From Streptosporangium saharense (lineage in GTDB: Bacteria > Actinomycetota > Actinomycetes > Streptosporangiales > Streptosporangiaceae): 64,000 bases of DNA. The notes beneath the pieces are model-generated. The model had not been told where the DNA came from, did not search any database, and was given only the letters and a program-made list of their open reading frames with translations. The stretch is taken from NCBI RefSeq assembly GCF_014203715.1, contig NZ_JACHJP010000001.1:1-64000 (forward strand), given 5' to 3'. The position numbers were made by a program, and so were the translations under genes. The stretch's first letter is position 1. Each line of letters begins with the position of its first letter. Positions 1 to 7,121 of this stretch are shown piece by piece.

Positions 1-954
1 CAGCAGGACGGGCACGAGTACGTGCAGCCGTCCGGGCTGTTGATGAACGCCCGTCTCCAGGCCCGCCGTGAGTACGGCCCGCAGATCCTTCCCGCTCCCC
101 GGCCTCCGGTGGAGGTCGCACCGGGCGAGGTGGTTCCGCTGGTGCCCGCCCAGCGACGTCCGGTTCCCGAGTTGGACCCCGAGCCGGGATCGCCCGCAGC
201 GGCCCCGGCCGCGACCGCCGTACCGGATGACCTGCCCGGCCTCGCGGAAACCGCCCCTGGGCCAGATCACGCACCGATCCCCGCCGATACCCTGCCCGCC
301 GCCCCGGCCCGGGCTCCGAGCACTGCGTCCACCATGCCTCCTGCCGCTGACCCGGTCGCTGCCCCGGCTTTCGTGCCTGTACGGCCTGCTCGTCCGTCGC
401 TGTCCCGGCGAACCCGGCGTCCTGTCCCCGGTGTTCCCCGGTCCGGGATCTCCTGGGCCAGGCTGCGCCGCCTCGGTCTCTTCTGGGGTGGAGTACGGCC
501 CGCGACCGGCAGGTGCCGCATTCCCCGCACTCATATGACCTGTCGGCCCGGTCTCCACAGGGCGGTGCCGTACGGCATGCGCCCCTCTTTCTCTTGTCCC
601 GTAGGGCAGGCCCGTCTGGCGATCACCCTGGCCAGGCATGCCTCTGATCGGATCACGGAGGTCCAGATCATGCGCAACACCCCCGCTTCTACCCCGGTGA
701 TCCCGGGTTGGCGGTTGATCGTCAGTGACACCGGCCGGTACTGGGCGATCCGCAACCGTGCTTTCCCGCGTGTGGCGTTGCGGGCCGGGGTGGAACCGGC
801 GGTGGACGCCGACACCTTCGAGGAGGTCCAGGCCGCCGTGGCCGCGCAGGAGGACAAGGCCCGCGCTGTTGTCGCCGCCGCTGAGAAGACCGCCGTCGTC
901 AACGCCGAGAAGACCGCCGTGGCCGCTGCTGAGAAGACGGAGCCGGTCTCGTGA
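1..954 (+). CDS. Cassette gene A/B, Pro/Ala-rich protein of unknown function (5' end outside window)
   Basis: The frame is open from the first base of the window and encodes about 318 residues of a protein whose right-hand copy is at 47082-48047. The N-terminal part (LLMNARLQARREYGPQ) is nearly identical in the two copies. The middle is a Pro/Ala-rich stretch that differs by indels. The C-terminal 94 residues (GWRLIVSDTGRYWAIRNR, then an Ala/Glu/Lys-rich tail) are again conserved. A good ribosome site (GGAGGT) lies before ATG at 670, so the C-terminal part may also be made separately as a 94-residue protein. The indels between copies keep the frame, which favours one continuous protein. I know no family for it. 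The stop overlaps the next start (GTGA). Confidence 0.6.
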   Translation, partial: QQDGHEYVQPSGLLMNARLQARREYGPQILPAPRPPVEVAPGEVVPLVPAQRRPVPELDPEPGSPAAAPAATAVPDDLPGLAETAPGPDHAPIPADTLPAAPARAPSTASTMPPAADPVAAPAFVPVRPARPSLSRRTRRPVPGVPRSGISWARLRRLGLFWGGVRPATGRCRIPRTHMTCRPGLHRAVPYGMRPSFSCPVGQARLAITLARHASDRITEVQIMRNTPASTPVIPGWRLIVSDTGRYWAIRNRAFPRVALRAGVEPAVDADTFEEVQAAVAAQEDKARAVVAAAEKTAVVNAEKTAVAAAEKTEPVS

Positions 955-1301
955 CGGGACGCCACCGCGACGGTCAGCCGTACGCCTCGGTGTATCAGCG
1001 GGTCTGGGACGGACCGGCACGGGCTGAGGCCGAGCGGCTTGATCAGGTGTGGTCTGGCTGGACGGTGCTCTACAGCCTGGGCAAGCGCGCCTTCTACGCC
1101 GTCGCGTCCTGGGACAGTCCCCAGCTCGTGGTGGTTGAGGACGCGACCTCCGAGGGGTTGGAGGAGCGGATGCAGGAGGCTGAGATGGCCCGCCTGCTCC
1201 AGGCCACGCCGCCTGAGCGCATCGAGGAGCGTCCGTCCGCTGAGCCGCGCGACCGGGGGCCAGCCAGAAGGCGACGTTCGCCGGGCGGGAGGGCGGCATG
1301 A
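951..1301 (+). CDS. Cassette gene C, small protein of unknown function
   Basis: The gene encodes 116 residues from a GTG that overlaps the stop of the preceding gene by four bases, so translation is probably coupled. The N-terminal 80 residues (GRHRDGQPYASVYQRVWDG, then LYSLGKRAFYAVASWD and VVVEDATSEGLEERMQEAEM) are almost unchanged in the right copy at 46708-47085. The C-terminus is a variable Arg/Pro/Glu-rich tail. The YSLGKR-FYAVASWD part reads like a compact alpha/beta domain similar in style to WRLIVSDTGRYWAI in gene B, but I cannot assign a family. No signal peptide or membrane segment is visible. Confidence 0.7.
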   Translation: MTGRHRDGQPYASVYQRVWDGPARAEAERLDQVWSGWTVLYSLGKRAFYAVASWDSPQLVVVEDATSEGLEERMQEAEMARLLQATPPERIEERPSAEPRDRGPARRRRSPGGRAA

Positions 1302-1672
1302 TGTCATCACTCAGGGCAGCCCATCCACAGGTCGGGCTTTCAGATCGAACCTGCGACACCCTGCAACAGGCCCATCCCGGTTGGCTGGTCTTCCACAACG
1401 CACAAAGCGGATTGTGGAGCGCCTACCGCCACGTCCTGTCCGGCAGGCCGGAACCCGGGGCCGTGTTGCTGGTACGCGCGGAGTCGGCCGAAGAGCTGGA
1501 CCGCAAGCTGGCCGCGCAGACGCCTCCGGCGGTGCCGCCGAGCATCCGGGCCGTCGCCGCCACCCGCGCTCTGCAGGCCCGAACCGCCCACGCCGTCCGG
1601 GCCGCCGCCACCGCCCGGACCGGATGGGCCGGTCAGCGGCCTCCCGCCCTGCGCAGACTCCTGCGCTCCTAA
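1298..1672 (+). CDS. Cassette gene D, small protein of unknown function
   Basis: The gene encodes 124 residues. Its ATG overlaps the stop of gene C (ATGA), and a second in-frame ATG follows directly. The conserved core is AHPGWLVFHNAQSGLWSAYR, then GAVLLVRAESAEELDRKL; the tail is Ala/Arg-rich. The core resembles genes B and C in pattern: a W-containing strand, a residue pair such as GLWSAYR, then VLVVRAxSxEEL. The three consecutive small proteins may therefore be diverged versions of one fold. The right copy has an extra Gln/Ala/Pro-rich insertion after the core. The gene ends four bases before the hairpin chain. Confidence 0.7.
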   Translation: MMSSLRAAHPQVGLSDRTCDTLQQAHPGWLVFHNAQSGLWSAYRHVLSGRPEPGAVLLVRAESAEELDRKLAAQTPPAVPPSIRAVAATRALQARTAHAVRAAATARTGWAGQRPPALRRLLRS

Positions 1673-1675
1673 GCC

Positions 1676-1959
1676 GGTACGGCGGGTAGCGGGACCTCAT
1701 CCCACCCGCTGCCCGCCGTACCTCATAAACGTGCGGCTCAGGTTGGAGGGCTTGGGCCGCACACCCCCGCAAGGCGGCTCCCACGCACGCCGGGACATGG
1801 CAGGGCGTGTTGGGGAAGGGGGAGCCGCCTCGCATACCGGTCTCGCGTCCCCACACGCGGGACCGGTCCCTCTACCGGGTGCCCGGCCTCATGCTCCCCG
1901 GCTCGGGGCCGGGCACCCCCCCACCTGACCGGCACGGCCTCCCCGCGTGAGGCGGGTTT
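1676..1959 (+). ncRNA. Chain of six intergenic hairpins, candidate structured RNA (copy L)
   Basis: The 315-bp gap between gene D and gene E is nearly all inverted repeats. Hairpin 1 is at 1676-1722 and hairpin 2 at 1731-1762 (arms GTGCGGCTCAGG and CTTGGGCCGCAC). Hairpin 3 is at 1772-1830 (arms AGGCGGCTCCC and GGGAGCCGCCT, with inner CACGCC/GGCGTG), hairpin 4 at 1836-1867, and hairpin 5 at 1877-1918 (arms GGGTGCCCGGCC and GGCCGGGCACCC). A short stem followed by TTT is at 1942-1959. The right copy keeps every stem. Where bases differ, pairing survives through a C-G to U-A double change in hairpin 1 or through G-U pairs in the sense strand. That is evidence of selection on RNA folding. Function is unknown: termination, attenuation of the downstream genes, or a stand-alone RNA are all possible. 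Confidence 0.6.
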
Positions 1960-1987
1960 CCTGTCCGTCCTCCGAAGCGAGACGACG

Positions 1988-2227
1988 ATGACTGATGACG
2001 AGTACGAGCGACGCGTGATCGACGTGCTCACCAGCACCCACCCCGGCTGGCACTACCAACAACGCGACCTACCCGGCCTACCCCGCTGGTGGGCCACCCG
2101 CTACTACCCACTCCGTGCTGACCAGCGCAAAGCCGGAGCCCGCGACGTGCTCGGCCGCACCACCCTGCACCGACTGATCAGCGCCCTCGCCCACCACGAC
2201 GAAATCCTCCATCGACTCCGCTACTGA
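1988..2227 (+). CDS. Cassette gene E, 79-residue protein of unknown function
   Basis: The gene encodes a 79-residue protein starting MTDDEYERRVIDVLTSTHPGW and containing DLPGLPRWWATRYYPL in the middle. It is basic and Trp/Tyr/Arg-rich with no Cys pairs, membrane segment or signal peptide. The right copy (45629-45868) differs at about 8 of 79 positions, a high conservation that supports a real gene. It follows the hairpin chain and a short stem with a T-tract at 1942-1959, and it precedes the BldC-like gene by 12 bases, so the two probably share a transcript. I do not recognise the family. Confidence 0.75.
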   Translation: MTDDEYERRVIDVLTSTHPGWHYQQRDLPGLPRWWATRYYPLRADQRKAGARDVLGRTTLHRLISALAHHDEILHRLRY

Positions 2228-2239
2228 AGGAGCCCCCCC

Positions 2240-2470
2240 ATGCCCACGAGCAAGGCCGTCGCACCCGACGGCACCTTCACCACCGGCCCAGAAACCACCG
2301 ACCGGCTCCTCACCCCCGGCGAAGTCGCGTACATCTTCGGCGTGGACCCCAAGACCGTCAACCGGTGGTCCCTCACCGGAAAGATCCCCTCGCTCAGGAC
2401 GCCCAGCGGACAGCGTCGCTACCGGCAGAGCGACATCAACGCCCTGCTGAACGGTTCCCGTACCCCCTGA
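2240..2470 (+). CDS. Cassette gene F, BldC-like small DNA-binding protein
   Basis: The gene encodes a 76-residue protein with a winged helix-turn-helix of the MerR/excisionase type: LLTPGEVAYIFGVDPKTVNR, then WSLTGKIPS, TPSGQRRYR and a final helix. The spacing and the GQRRYR wing match the BldC family, whose members bind DNA as head-to-tail multimers and act as developmental regulators in actinomycetes. Similar short proteins are also excisionases of integrative elements. The start is preceded by GGAG. Compared with the right copy (45398-45616), this copy ends four residues later in unrelated sequence, marking the edge of the duplicated block. The target is unknown; autoregulation of the cassette is a plausible inference. 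Confidence 0.85.
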   Translation: MPTSKAVAPDGTFTTGPETTDRLLTPGEVAYIFGVDPKTVNRWSLTGKIPSLRTPSGQRRYRQSDINALLNGSRTP

Positions 2471-2516
2471 TCGGTGCGGGCGGCCCACCGCCGACTTCGT
2501 CCACCACGAGGCCGCG

Positions 2517-2651
2517 ATGTGGAACGCGATGGTGGCCGCCGACGAGCACGGGGTCACCCGGGCGATCAAGGACAACATCGCTCAGGGCCTCGAAGAGGGC
2601 GGCGCGGGGCCGGACAAGTGGCCTGTCCGGCCCGGTGTGAAGAGGAGCTAG
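2517..2651 (+). pseudogene. Probable 3' remnant of a gene abutting the cassette edge
   Basis: Directly after the BldC-like gene a frame runs through FVHHEAAMWNAMVAADEHGV and ends at TAG 2649-2651. From its only ATG it would give 44 residues (AIKDNIAQGLEEGGAGPDKW inside). The frame is open upstream into the end of the BldC-like gene without a start or ribosome site. It therefore looks like the C-terminal end of a gene whose front was replaced when the cassette arrived. It could also be a small chance ORF. I recognise no family. Confidence 0.3.
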
Positions 2652-3073
2652 CCGAGGAAGCTGACGTGGAAGGTGATGTTCGAGTAGGCGGTGAAGGTGC
2701 AGGGGACGGAGCCGAACACGTTCTGGCATGGTCCGGAGCCCCACGAAGTGATGTCTCCGTCCGGCGTCAGCTGCACGCTTGAACCGTAGGGGACGGCGTG
2801 GCCGCAGCTGGCGACGCTGCATGTGCCGATCAGCGTGCCGTTGGCGCGGACGCGGACCGATCCGTAGAAACCGTGCAGTTGAAGATTGACGGTGACATCG
2901 GTGAAACCGACGGGAACGCCGTTCTTTCCCGCGTCGTCTGTCTGTGCCGAGGCGGAGGCGGTCGGCAGGAGTGCTGTGACGATCGCCAGGAAGCCGATGA
3001 CGAGTGTCGTCGCCCGTCGTACGCCCGGTGCCCCGGAGTGGTGGCGAGTGCGGTCGGGGGCCTTACACGGCAT
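2648..3073 (-). CDS. Secreted small protein of unknown function
   Basis: The gene encodes 141 residues. The start ATG is preceded by GGAGG. An N-terminal signal peptide is clear: basic residues, then a hydrophobic stretch TTLVIGFLAIVTALL, and a cleavage region PTASASAQT near residue 44. The mature part of about 97 residues is Gly/Val/Thr-rich with beta-strand alternation (VNLQLHGFYGSVRVRANG) and four cysteines (TCSVASC and PCQNVFGSVPC), probably two disulfides. It looks like a small extracellular beta protein. No catalytic motif is visible and the family is unknown. It lies downstream of and convergent with the cassette and is separated by 217 bp from the conservon. Confidence 0.7.
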   Translation of the reverse strand: MPCKAPDRTRHHSGAPGVRRATTLVIGFLAIVTALLPTASASAQTDDAGKNGVPVGFTDVTVNLQLHGFYGSVRVRANGTLIGTCSVASCGHAVPYGSSVQLTPDGDITSWGSGPCQNVFGSVPCTFTAYSNITFHVSFLG

Positions 3074-3248
3074 GGGTCCTCCCTCACGTTCGGGTCGCGG
3101 GTTTCCGCGCCGCGATCCCGGCTGGCGGGTTCAGCGAACACCACGCCGCAGGAGATGACACCGGTATGGCGATATATCCGGACAAGTCCGGACGCAATAG
3201 GTGAAGCCGTTCCTCGTGTGTGGCGGTCCCACGAAGCCCGGTGAAGGA

Positions 3249-3277
3249 CGGCGCCTCCCCGGAGTAGGAAGGCGCCG
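3249..3277 (-). terminator. Hairpin after the conservon
   Basis: Arms CGGCGCCT (3249-3256) and AGGCGCCG (3270-3277) flank a 13-base loop, 13 bases beyond the cvnD stop. There is no U-tract, as is common for actinobacterial terminators. The rest of the gap (3074-3248) contains a TCCGGA/TCCGGA pair but nothing I can assign. Confidence 0.5.
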
Positions 3278-3290
3278 CTTCGAAAGAACG

Positions 3291-3866
3291 TCAGGGCTGG
3301 CTGGCCGTCAGGACTCTCAGGGAGTGTTCCACCAGGGTTACCAGGACGGTTTTGGCCGAGGTGCGGCGCCGTACGTCGCAGAGGAGGACCGGCACCTCCG
3401 GGTCCAGGTCGAGGGCGACGCGGACCTCTTCGGCCTCGTACTGCTCGGCCCCGTCGAAGCAGTTGACCGCCACGATGAACGGCGTGCCGCGCTGTTCGAA
3501 GTAGTCGATCGACGGGAAGCAGTCGGTCAGCCTGCGGGTGTCGGCGAGCACGACGGCGCCGAGCGCGCCGTAGGACAGCTCGTCCCACATGAACCAGAAC
3601 CGTTCCTGGCCCGGGGTGCCGAACAGGTAGACGACCAGTCCCTCCCTGATCGTGATGCGCCCGAAGTCCATCGCCACGGTGGTCGTGGTCTTGTTCTCCA
3701 CACCTTCGACGTCGTCGATGCCGATGCCGCGGTCGGAGAGCACCTCCTCCGTGCGCAGCGGGCGGATCTCGCTGATCGAGCCGACGAGCGTGGTCTTGCC
3801 GACGCCGAACCCGCCCGCGATGAGGATCTTGAGCGCTACAGGTTCGTCAGAGGGCCCGAAGTCCAT
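3291..3866 (-). CDS. cvnD: Conservon small GTPase (CvnD)
   Basis: The gene encodes 191 residues. The P-loop GGFGVGKTT is at residues 18-26 and a switch II-like GTPGQERF near residue 91; the NKxD position appears as NCFD. These are the hallmarks of the ATP/GTP-binding proteins that form the fourth gene of actinobacterial conservons (related to MglA and Rab-type GTPases). In Streptomyces, Cvn proteins form a membrane-associated signalling complex affecting aerial growth and antibiotic production. The start overlaps the end of cvnC by 20 bases, as is typical for the operon. No cvnE (cytochrome P450) follows. Confidence 0.93.
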   Translation of the reverse strand: MDFGPSDEPVALKILIAGGFGVGKTTLVGSISEIRPLRTEEVLSDRGIGIDDVEGVENKTTTTVAMDFGRITIREGLVVYLFGTPGQERFWFMWDELSYGALGAVVLADTRRLTDCFPSIDYFEQRGTPFIVAVNCFDGAEQYEAEEVRVALDLDPEVPVLLCDVRRRTSAKTVLVTLVEHSLRVLTASQP

Positions 3867-4197
3867 TGATCACTTCCTTGAGAATGCGCTCGCTCGCCGA
3901 CGCGCGCCCGATCGAAATGAGCTTGTGGTCCTTGAGGTCGCCGAGGAGCACCCGGACGACGCCAAGCGGCAGGTCCAGATCGGATGCGATGTCGGCGACC
4001 GAGGTCGCCTCGACGGCGACCAGGGAGAGAATGCGTTGGTGCTCGGGTCCCGGGACGAACCCGCCAGACGGCGCGGAACCGGTCGCGGTGACCATCGCGA
4101 CCAGGTCCAGGGTGTCACCGGACGATCTGGTACGGCCCCCGATCAGCGCGAACGGCCGGACGACCGGTCCCGCCTCCTCGTCCATCCATCGGGTCAT
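3847..4197 (-). CDS. cvnC: Conservon DUF742 protein (CvnC)
   Basis: The gene encodes 116 residues with the family signature VRPFALIGGRTRSSG near residues 13-27. A helix-turn-helix-like domain follows (SVADIASDLDLPLGVVRVLL, then DLKDHKLISIG). DUF742 proteins are the invariant third member of conservons and resemble winged-helix domains. Their molecular role in the Cvn complex is not established. The gene sits 82 bp after cvnB and overlaps cvnD. Confidence 0.93.
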   Translation of the reverse strand: MTRWMDEEAGPVVRPFALIGGRTRSSGDTLDLVAMVTATGSAPSGGFVPGPEHQRILSLVAVEATSVADIASDLDLPLGVVRVLLGDLKDHKLISIGRASASERILKEVINGLRAL

Positions 4198-4279
4198 CCG
4201 CCCGCTCCACCCCTGGCCCCGGGCAAGAAGAACCCGGGCAGGGAGAACGAGGAGAACCCGGCCAAACGTGCGTGTGGCA

Positions 4280-4687
4280 TCATGCGAGTCCCTGCCTCGG
4301 ACGGGTGGAGATGTGCTGGCCGACCCGCTTGACCAGCATCGCCATCTCGTAGGCGATGTGGCCGACGTCGGCGTCCGCGGTGCTCAGTACGGCCAGGCAG
4401 GTGCCCTGCCCGGCGGCCGTGACGAACAGGAACGCCGACTCCATCTCCACGATGGTCTGGCGCACCTCGCCGCCGCCGAAGTGGCGTCCCGCCCCGCGCG
4501 CCAGGCTCTGGAACCCGGAGGCGATGGCGGACAGGTGCTCGGCCTCCTCCCGGTTGAGTCCCTTGGAGAAGCCGACGGCGAGCCCGTCCGTGGACAGGAT
4601 CACCGCCTGACGTACCGCGCCCACCCGGTTGGTCAGGTCGTCGAGGAGCCAGTTGAGCTCGCCGGTGCTGGAAACTTTTCCAGTCAT
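4280..4687 (-). CDS. cvnB: Conservon roadblock/LC7 protein (CvnB)
   Basis: The gene encodes 135 residues of the roadblock/LC7 family: LNWLLDDLTNRVGAVRQAVI, then STDGLAVGFSKGL, HLSAIASGFQSLARGAG and FLFVTAAGQGTCLAVL. In conservons this protein dimerises and acts as a partner or regulator of the GTPase CvnD, as MglB does for MglA. The ATG overlaps the cvnA stop (TAATG) and is preceded by GGAGGA inside cvnA, so the two genes are translationally coupled. Confidence 0.93.
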   Translation of the reverse strand: MTGKVSSTGELNWLLDDLTNRVGAVRQAVILSTDGLAVGFSKGLNREEAEHLSAIASGFQSLARGAGRHFGGGEVRQTIVEMESAFLFVTAAGQGTCLAVLSTADADVGHIAYEMAMLVKRVGQHISTRPRQGLA

Positions 4688-7002
4688 TAGTCCTCCTTGT
4701 CGCCTGTCCTGTGGTGTGCGAGATCGGTGTTCTCTTCCTCCCGGCCACGTCGTGATCCCGCCTGGAAGGCGGAGAACAACGCCCGTGCCTCGTCCGGTGA
4801 GCGCTCCGGCGGATCGACCTCCGGCGAAGGCTCTGGAGAGGGCTCGGACGAGGAGTCGGATGACGACTCCTGGCGGAGTTGCGGCGCCAGGTTGGCCTGC
4901 CGTACCCGACGGGGCAGGGCCCGGGGCCGTGGCGCCCCCTCAGCGGGAGCAGCGGCCTCCCCGGCGTCCTCTGAGACGACCGACAGGGAGGGCTCGGGGA
5001 CGGGGGCCGTCCTGGACCTGCGGGGCAGCGCGCCCGGCATGGACGACTCGAACAGGCCACCCGAGGGGCGCGCGGGCAGTTCTGCGGGCCGCTCGTCCAC
5101 CCGCTCCGCGGTGAGGGCGAGGTGCGAGGGCAGCTCGGCCAGTACGGCGCGCGGGATGAGCACGATGGCGGTGGTGCCGCCGAAGGGGGAGCCGCGCAGG
5201 ATGACGCGGATGTTGTGCCTGGCGGCGAGCCTGCCGACCACGAACAGGCCGAGACGCTCGCTGTCGGCGAGGTCGAACTCCGGCGGGCTGGCCAGCCGTT
5301 CGTTGAGGACCGCGTACTCCTCGGCGCTCAGCCCGAGGCCGCGATCCTCGACCTCGATGACGAAGCCGTTGGCGACCAGGTCCCCCCTGACGACCACCGT
5401 GGTCTGCTCGGGGGAGTAGATCGTGGCGTTCTCGATCAGCTCGGCGATGAGGTGGGTGATGTCGGCGACGGCCGCCCCGTCGAGCGCGGCGGCGGGCATC
5501 GGCGCGACGGTGACCCGGGTGTAGTCCTCGACCTCGGCGATGGCCGCCCTGACGATGTCCACGGCCGCCACGGGGTTGCGCCAGGCGCGTCCCGGGGCCG
5601 CGCCGGACAGGATGATCAGGCCCTCGGCGTGCCGCCGCATGCGGGTGGTCAGGTGGTCGAGCCGGAACAGGTCCTCAAGGCTGTCGGGGTCGGTCGCCCT
5701 GCGCTGCATGCCGTCGAGCAGGGTGAGCTGACGCTGCAGCAGGATCTGCTTGCGCCGGGCCAGGTTCAGGAAGACCTGGCCGACGCCGCGGCGCAGGTTG
5801 GCCTGGCCGACGGCGGCCTCGACGGCGGTGCGCCGTACCGAGTCGAAGGCCTGGGCGACGTCGCCGACCTCGACCGAGTCGCCCACCTTGATGGGCGGGA
5901 CCTCGGACGGGACGTCCACCTCCTCGCCGAGCCGCAGCCGTTCGACGACCCGCGGGAGCCGTACGTCGGCCAGGTCGAGGGCGGTCGAGCGGAGGGTCGC
6001 GAGCTCACCGGCGAGCCTGCGGCCGAAGCGGACGGACAGGACGATCGAGGCGATCACCGCGATGAGCCCCATGCCGCCCGCGACCGCGATTCTGACGATG
6101 ATCCCGGTGGCGACCGACCTGGCCCGCTGGGACAGGGTGTTTGAGGAGGCGACGCCGAGCTGGTCGAGCCAGTTGGCCACGCCGTTGGTGCTCTGCTTCC
6201 AGCGCTGCGCCTCGACGGGCAGCCGGTTGCCCTGGGCTCCCGCGATCGTCCGCTCAAGGGCGGTGAACCGCTCGAAGGCTGTCGAGTCGAAGGTGTCCCG
6301 GTACGGCCTGCCCAGCTCGGCGTCGAGCGCGGACAGGCCCCGCGCGTGCAGGTAGCGCCGGGTCGCGGCGTACTCGCCGAAGGCCTCGCGCTCCCTCGGG
6401 GTGAGGCGGTAGTCGATCAGGGCGCCGCTGATGAGCGCGTTCTCCCTGGCGATCATCTCGCGGGCGTTGCCCATGGACTGCATGGCGGCGGCCTGGCGGT
6501 AGATGGCCAGGTCGGGGACCGCGACGAGCTGGTCGTAGAGGAGGAAGACCGAGTCGAGGACCCGGTTGTAGTTCGTCAGGACGTCCAGGCGCGCGTCACG
6601 GCCGCTGTCGATGCCGGAGCGGATGCTCGCGAGTCGGCCGATCTGGCTGAGGACCCCGTTCAACGCGGTGCGGAGTTCCGGACTTCCGGAATCGGTGGAC
6701 GCGGCGGCGGCACGGAACTTCTCGACAGCCCGGTCGGTACGGCTGCGCTGGTCGGCGATTCCGCTGGTGAGGACGCGGGAGCTGATGGCCACCGAGGACT
6801 GCGTCCGCTCGGCCTGAAGCTGGAGCCCAAGCTCGGTGGAGGTGACGCCGACCGTTTGGTAGAGGGTGTTCGACCGTAACAGTGCTGCCCCGTCGCCCAC
6901 GGTCAGATTAAGGGCGAAACCCCACAAAGCACTCAGCGATAGCAGGGGTAAGAGCAGCAGCAAAAAGATCTTGAACCGAATTGACCGGTTTCCAGAGCCC
7001 AT
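4687..7002 (-). CDS. cvnA: Conservon sensor histidine-kinase-like protein (CvnA)
   Basis: The gene encodes 771 residues from ATG 7002 (GGGACGA upstream); in-frame GTG and TTG lie up to 15 bases further upstream. A first membrane helix spans about residues 10-31, followed by a nitrate/nitrite-sensing (NIT) type extracellular domain. A second helix is near 300-322 (IAVAGGMGLIAVIASIV), followed by a HAMP-like linker. The HATPase domain has the N box LIAELIENATIYSP, a G1 box EVEDRGLGLS and GLFVVGRLAARHNI. The C-terminal 150 residues are Pro/Ser/Glu-rich and disordered. The dimerisation region (RRKQILLQRQLTLLDGMQRR) lacks an obvious phospho-acceptor His, as in other CvnA proteins. It heads the cvnABCD operon. 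Confidence 0.93.
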   Translation of the reverse strand: MGSGNRSIRFKIFLLLLLPLLSLSALWGFALNLTVGDGAALLRSNTLYQTVGVTSTELGLQLQAERTQSSVAISSRVLTSGIADQRSRTDRAVEKFRAAAASTDSGSPELRTALNGVLSQIGRLASIRSGIDSGRDARLDVLTNYNRVLDSVFLLYDQLVAVPDLAIYRQAAAMQSMGNAREMIARENALISGALIDYRLTPREREAFGEYAATRRYLHARGLSALDAELGRPYRDTFDSTAFERFTALERTIAGAQGNRLPVEAQRWKQSTNGVANWLDQLGVASSNTLSQRARSVATGIIVRIAVAGGMGLIAVIASIVLSVRFGRRLAGELATLRSTALDLADVRLPRVVERLRLGEEVDVPSEVPPIKVGDSVEVGDVAQAFDSVRRTAVEAAVGQANLRRGVGQVFLNLARRKQILLQRQLTLLDGMQRRATDPDSLEDLFRLDHLTTRMRRHAEGLIILSGAAPGRAWRNPVAAVDIVRAAIAEVEDYTRVTVAPMPAAALDGAAVADITHLIAELIENATIYSPEQTTVVVRGDLVANGFVIEVEDRGLGLSAEEYAVLNERLASPPEFDLADSERLGLFVVGRLAARHNIRVILRGSPFGGTTAIVLIPRAVLAELPSHLALTAERVDERPAELPARPSGGLFESSMPGALPRRSRTAPVPEPSLSVVSEDAGEAAAPAEGAPRPRALPRRVRQANLAPQLRQESSSDSSSEPSPEPSPEVDPPERSPDEARALFSAFQAGSRRGREEENTDLAHHRTGDKED

Positions 7003-7121
7003 GCCCACTCGTCCCAACTTCTGAGTGTGTGGAGGCCCGCGATGCCTTGGGGATGGATATGCCTCCGGAAGATCGCACAGGAGACTAGCACCGATAGGGT
7101 TTCCGCGCAGTGGAGGATCTG

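Larger units (their letters stand above)
1..2455 (+). repeat. Left arm of a large inverted duplication (cassette copy L)
   Basis: This segment and 45401-47912 on the opposite strand carry the same genes in the same order with the same intergenic hairpins, so they form an inverted pair about 43 kb apart. The two small proteins at the distal end are about 90 percent identical between copies by eye. Homology stops at the last codons of the BldC-like gene. On the left side it runs off the window, so the full length is unknown. No integrase, transposase or terminal inverted repeat is visible at the one boundary that can be seen. Confidence 0.85.

Noticed and set aside
1..2470. Cassette read as an integrated plasmid or AICE
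   Set aside because: The BldC/excisionase-like and GntR genes fit, but no integrase, Rep, FtsK-like transfer gene or tRNA attachment site is present, so I only keep it as a possible origin.
5122..6144. Long plus-strand frame opposite cvnA
   Set aside because: It lies wholly inside cvnA, whose HATPase motifs are intact; composition is typical of a shadow frame.
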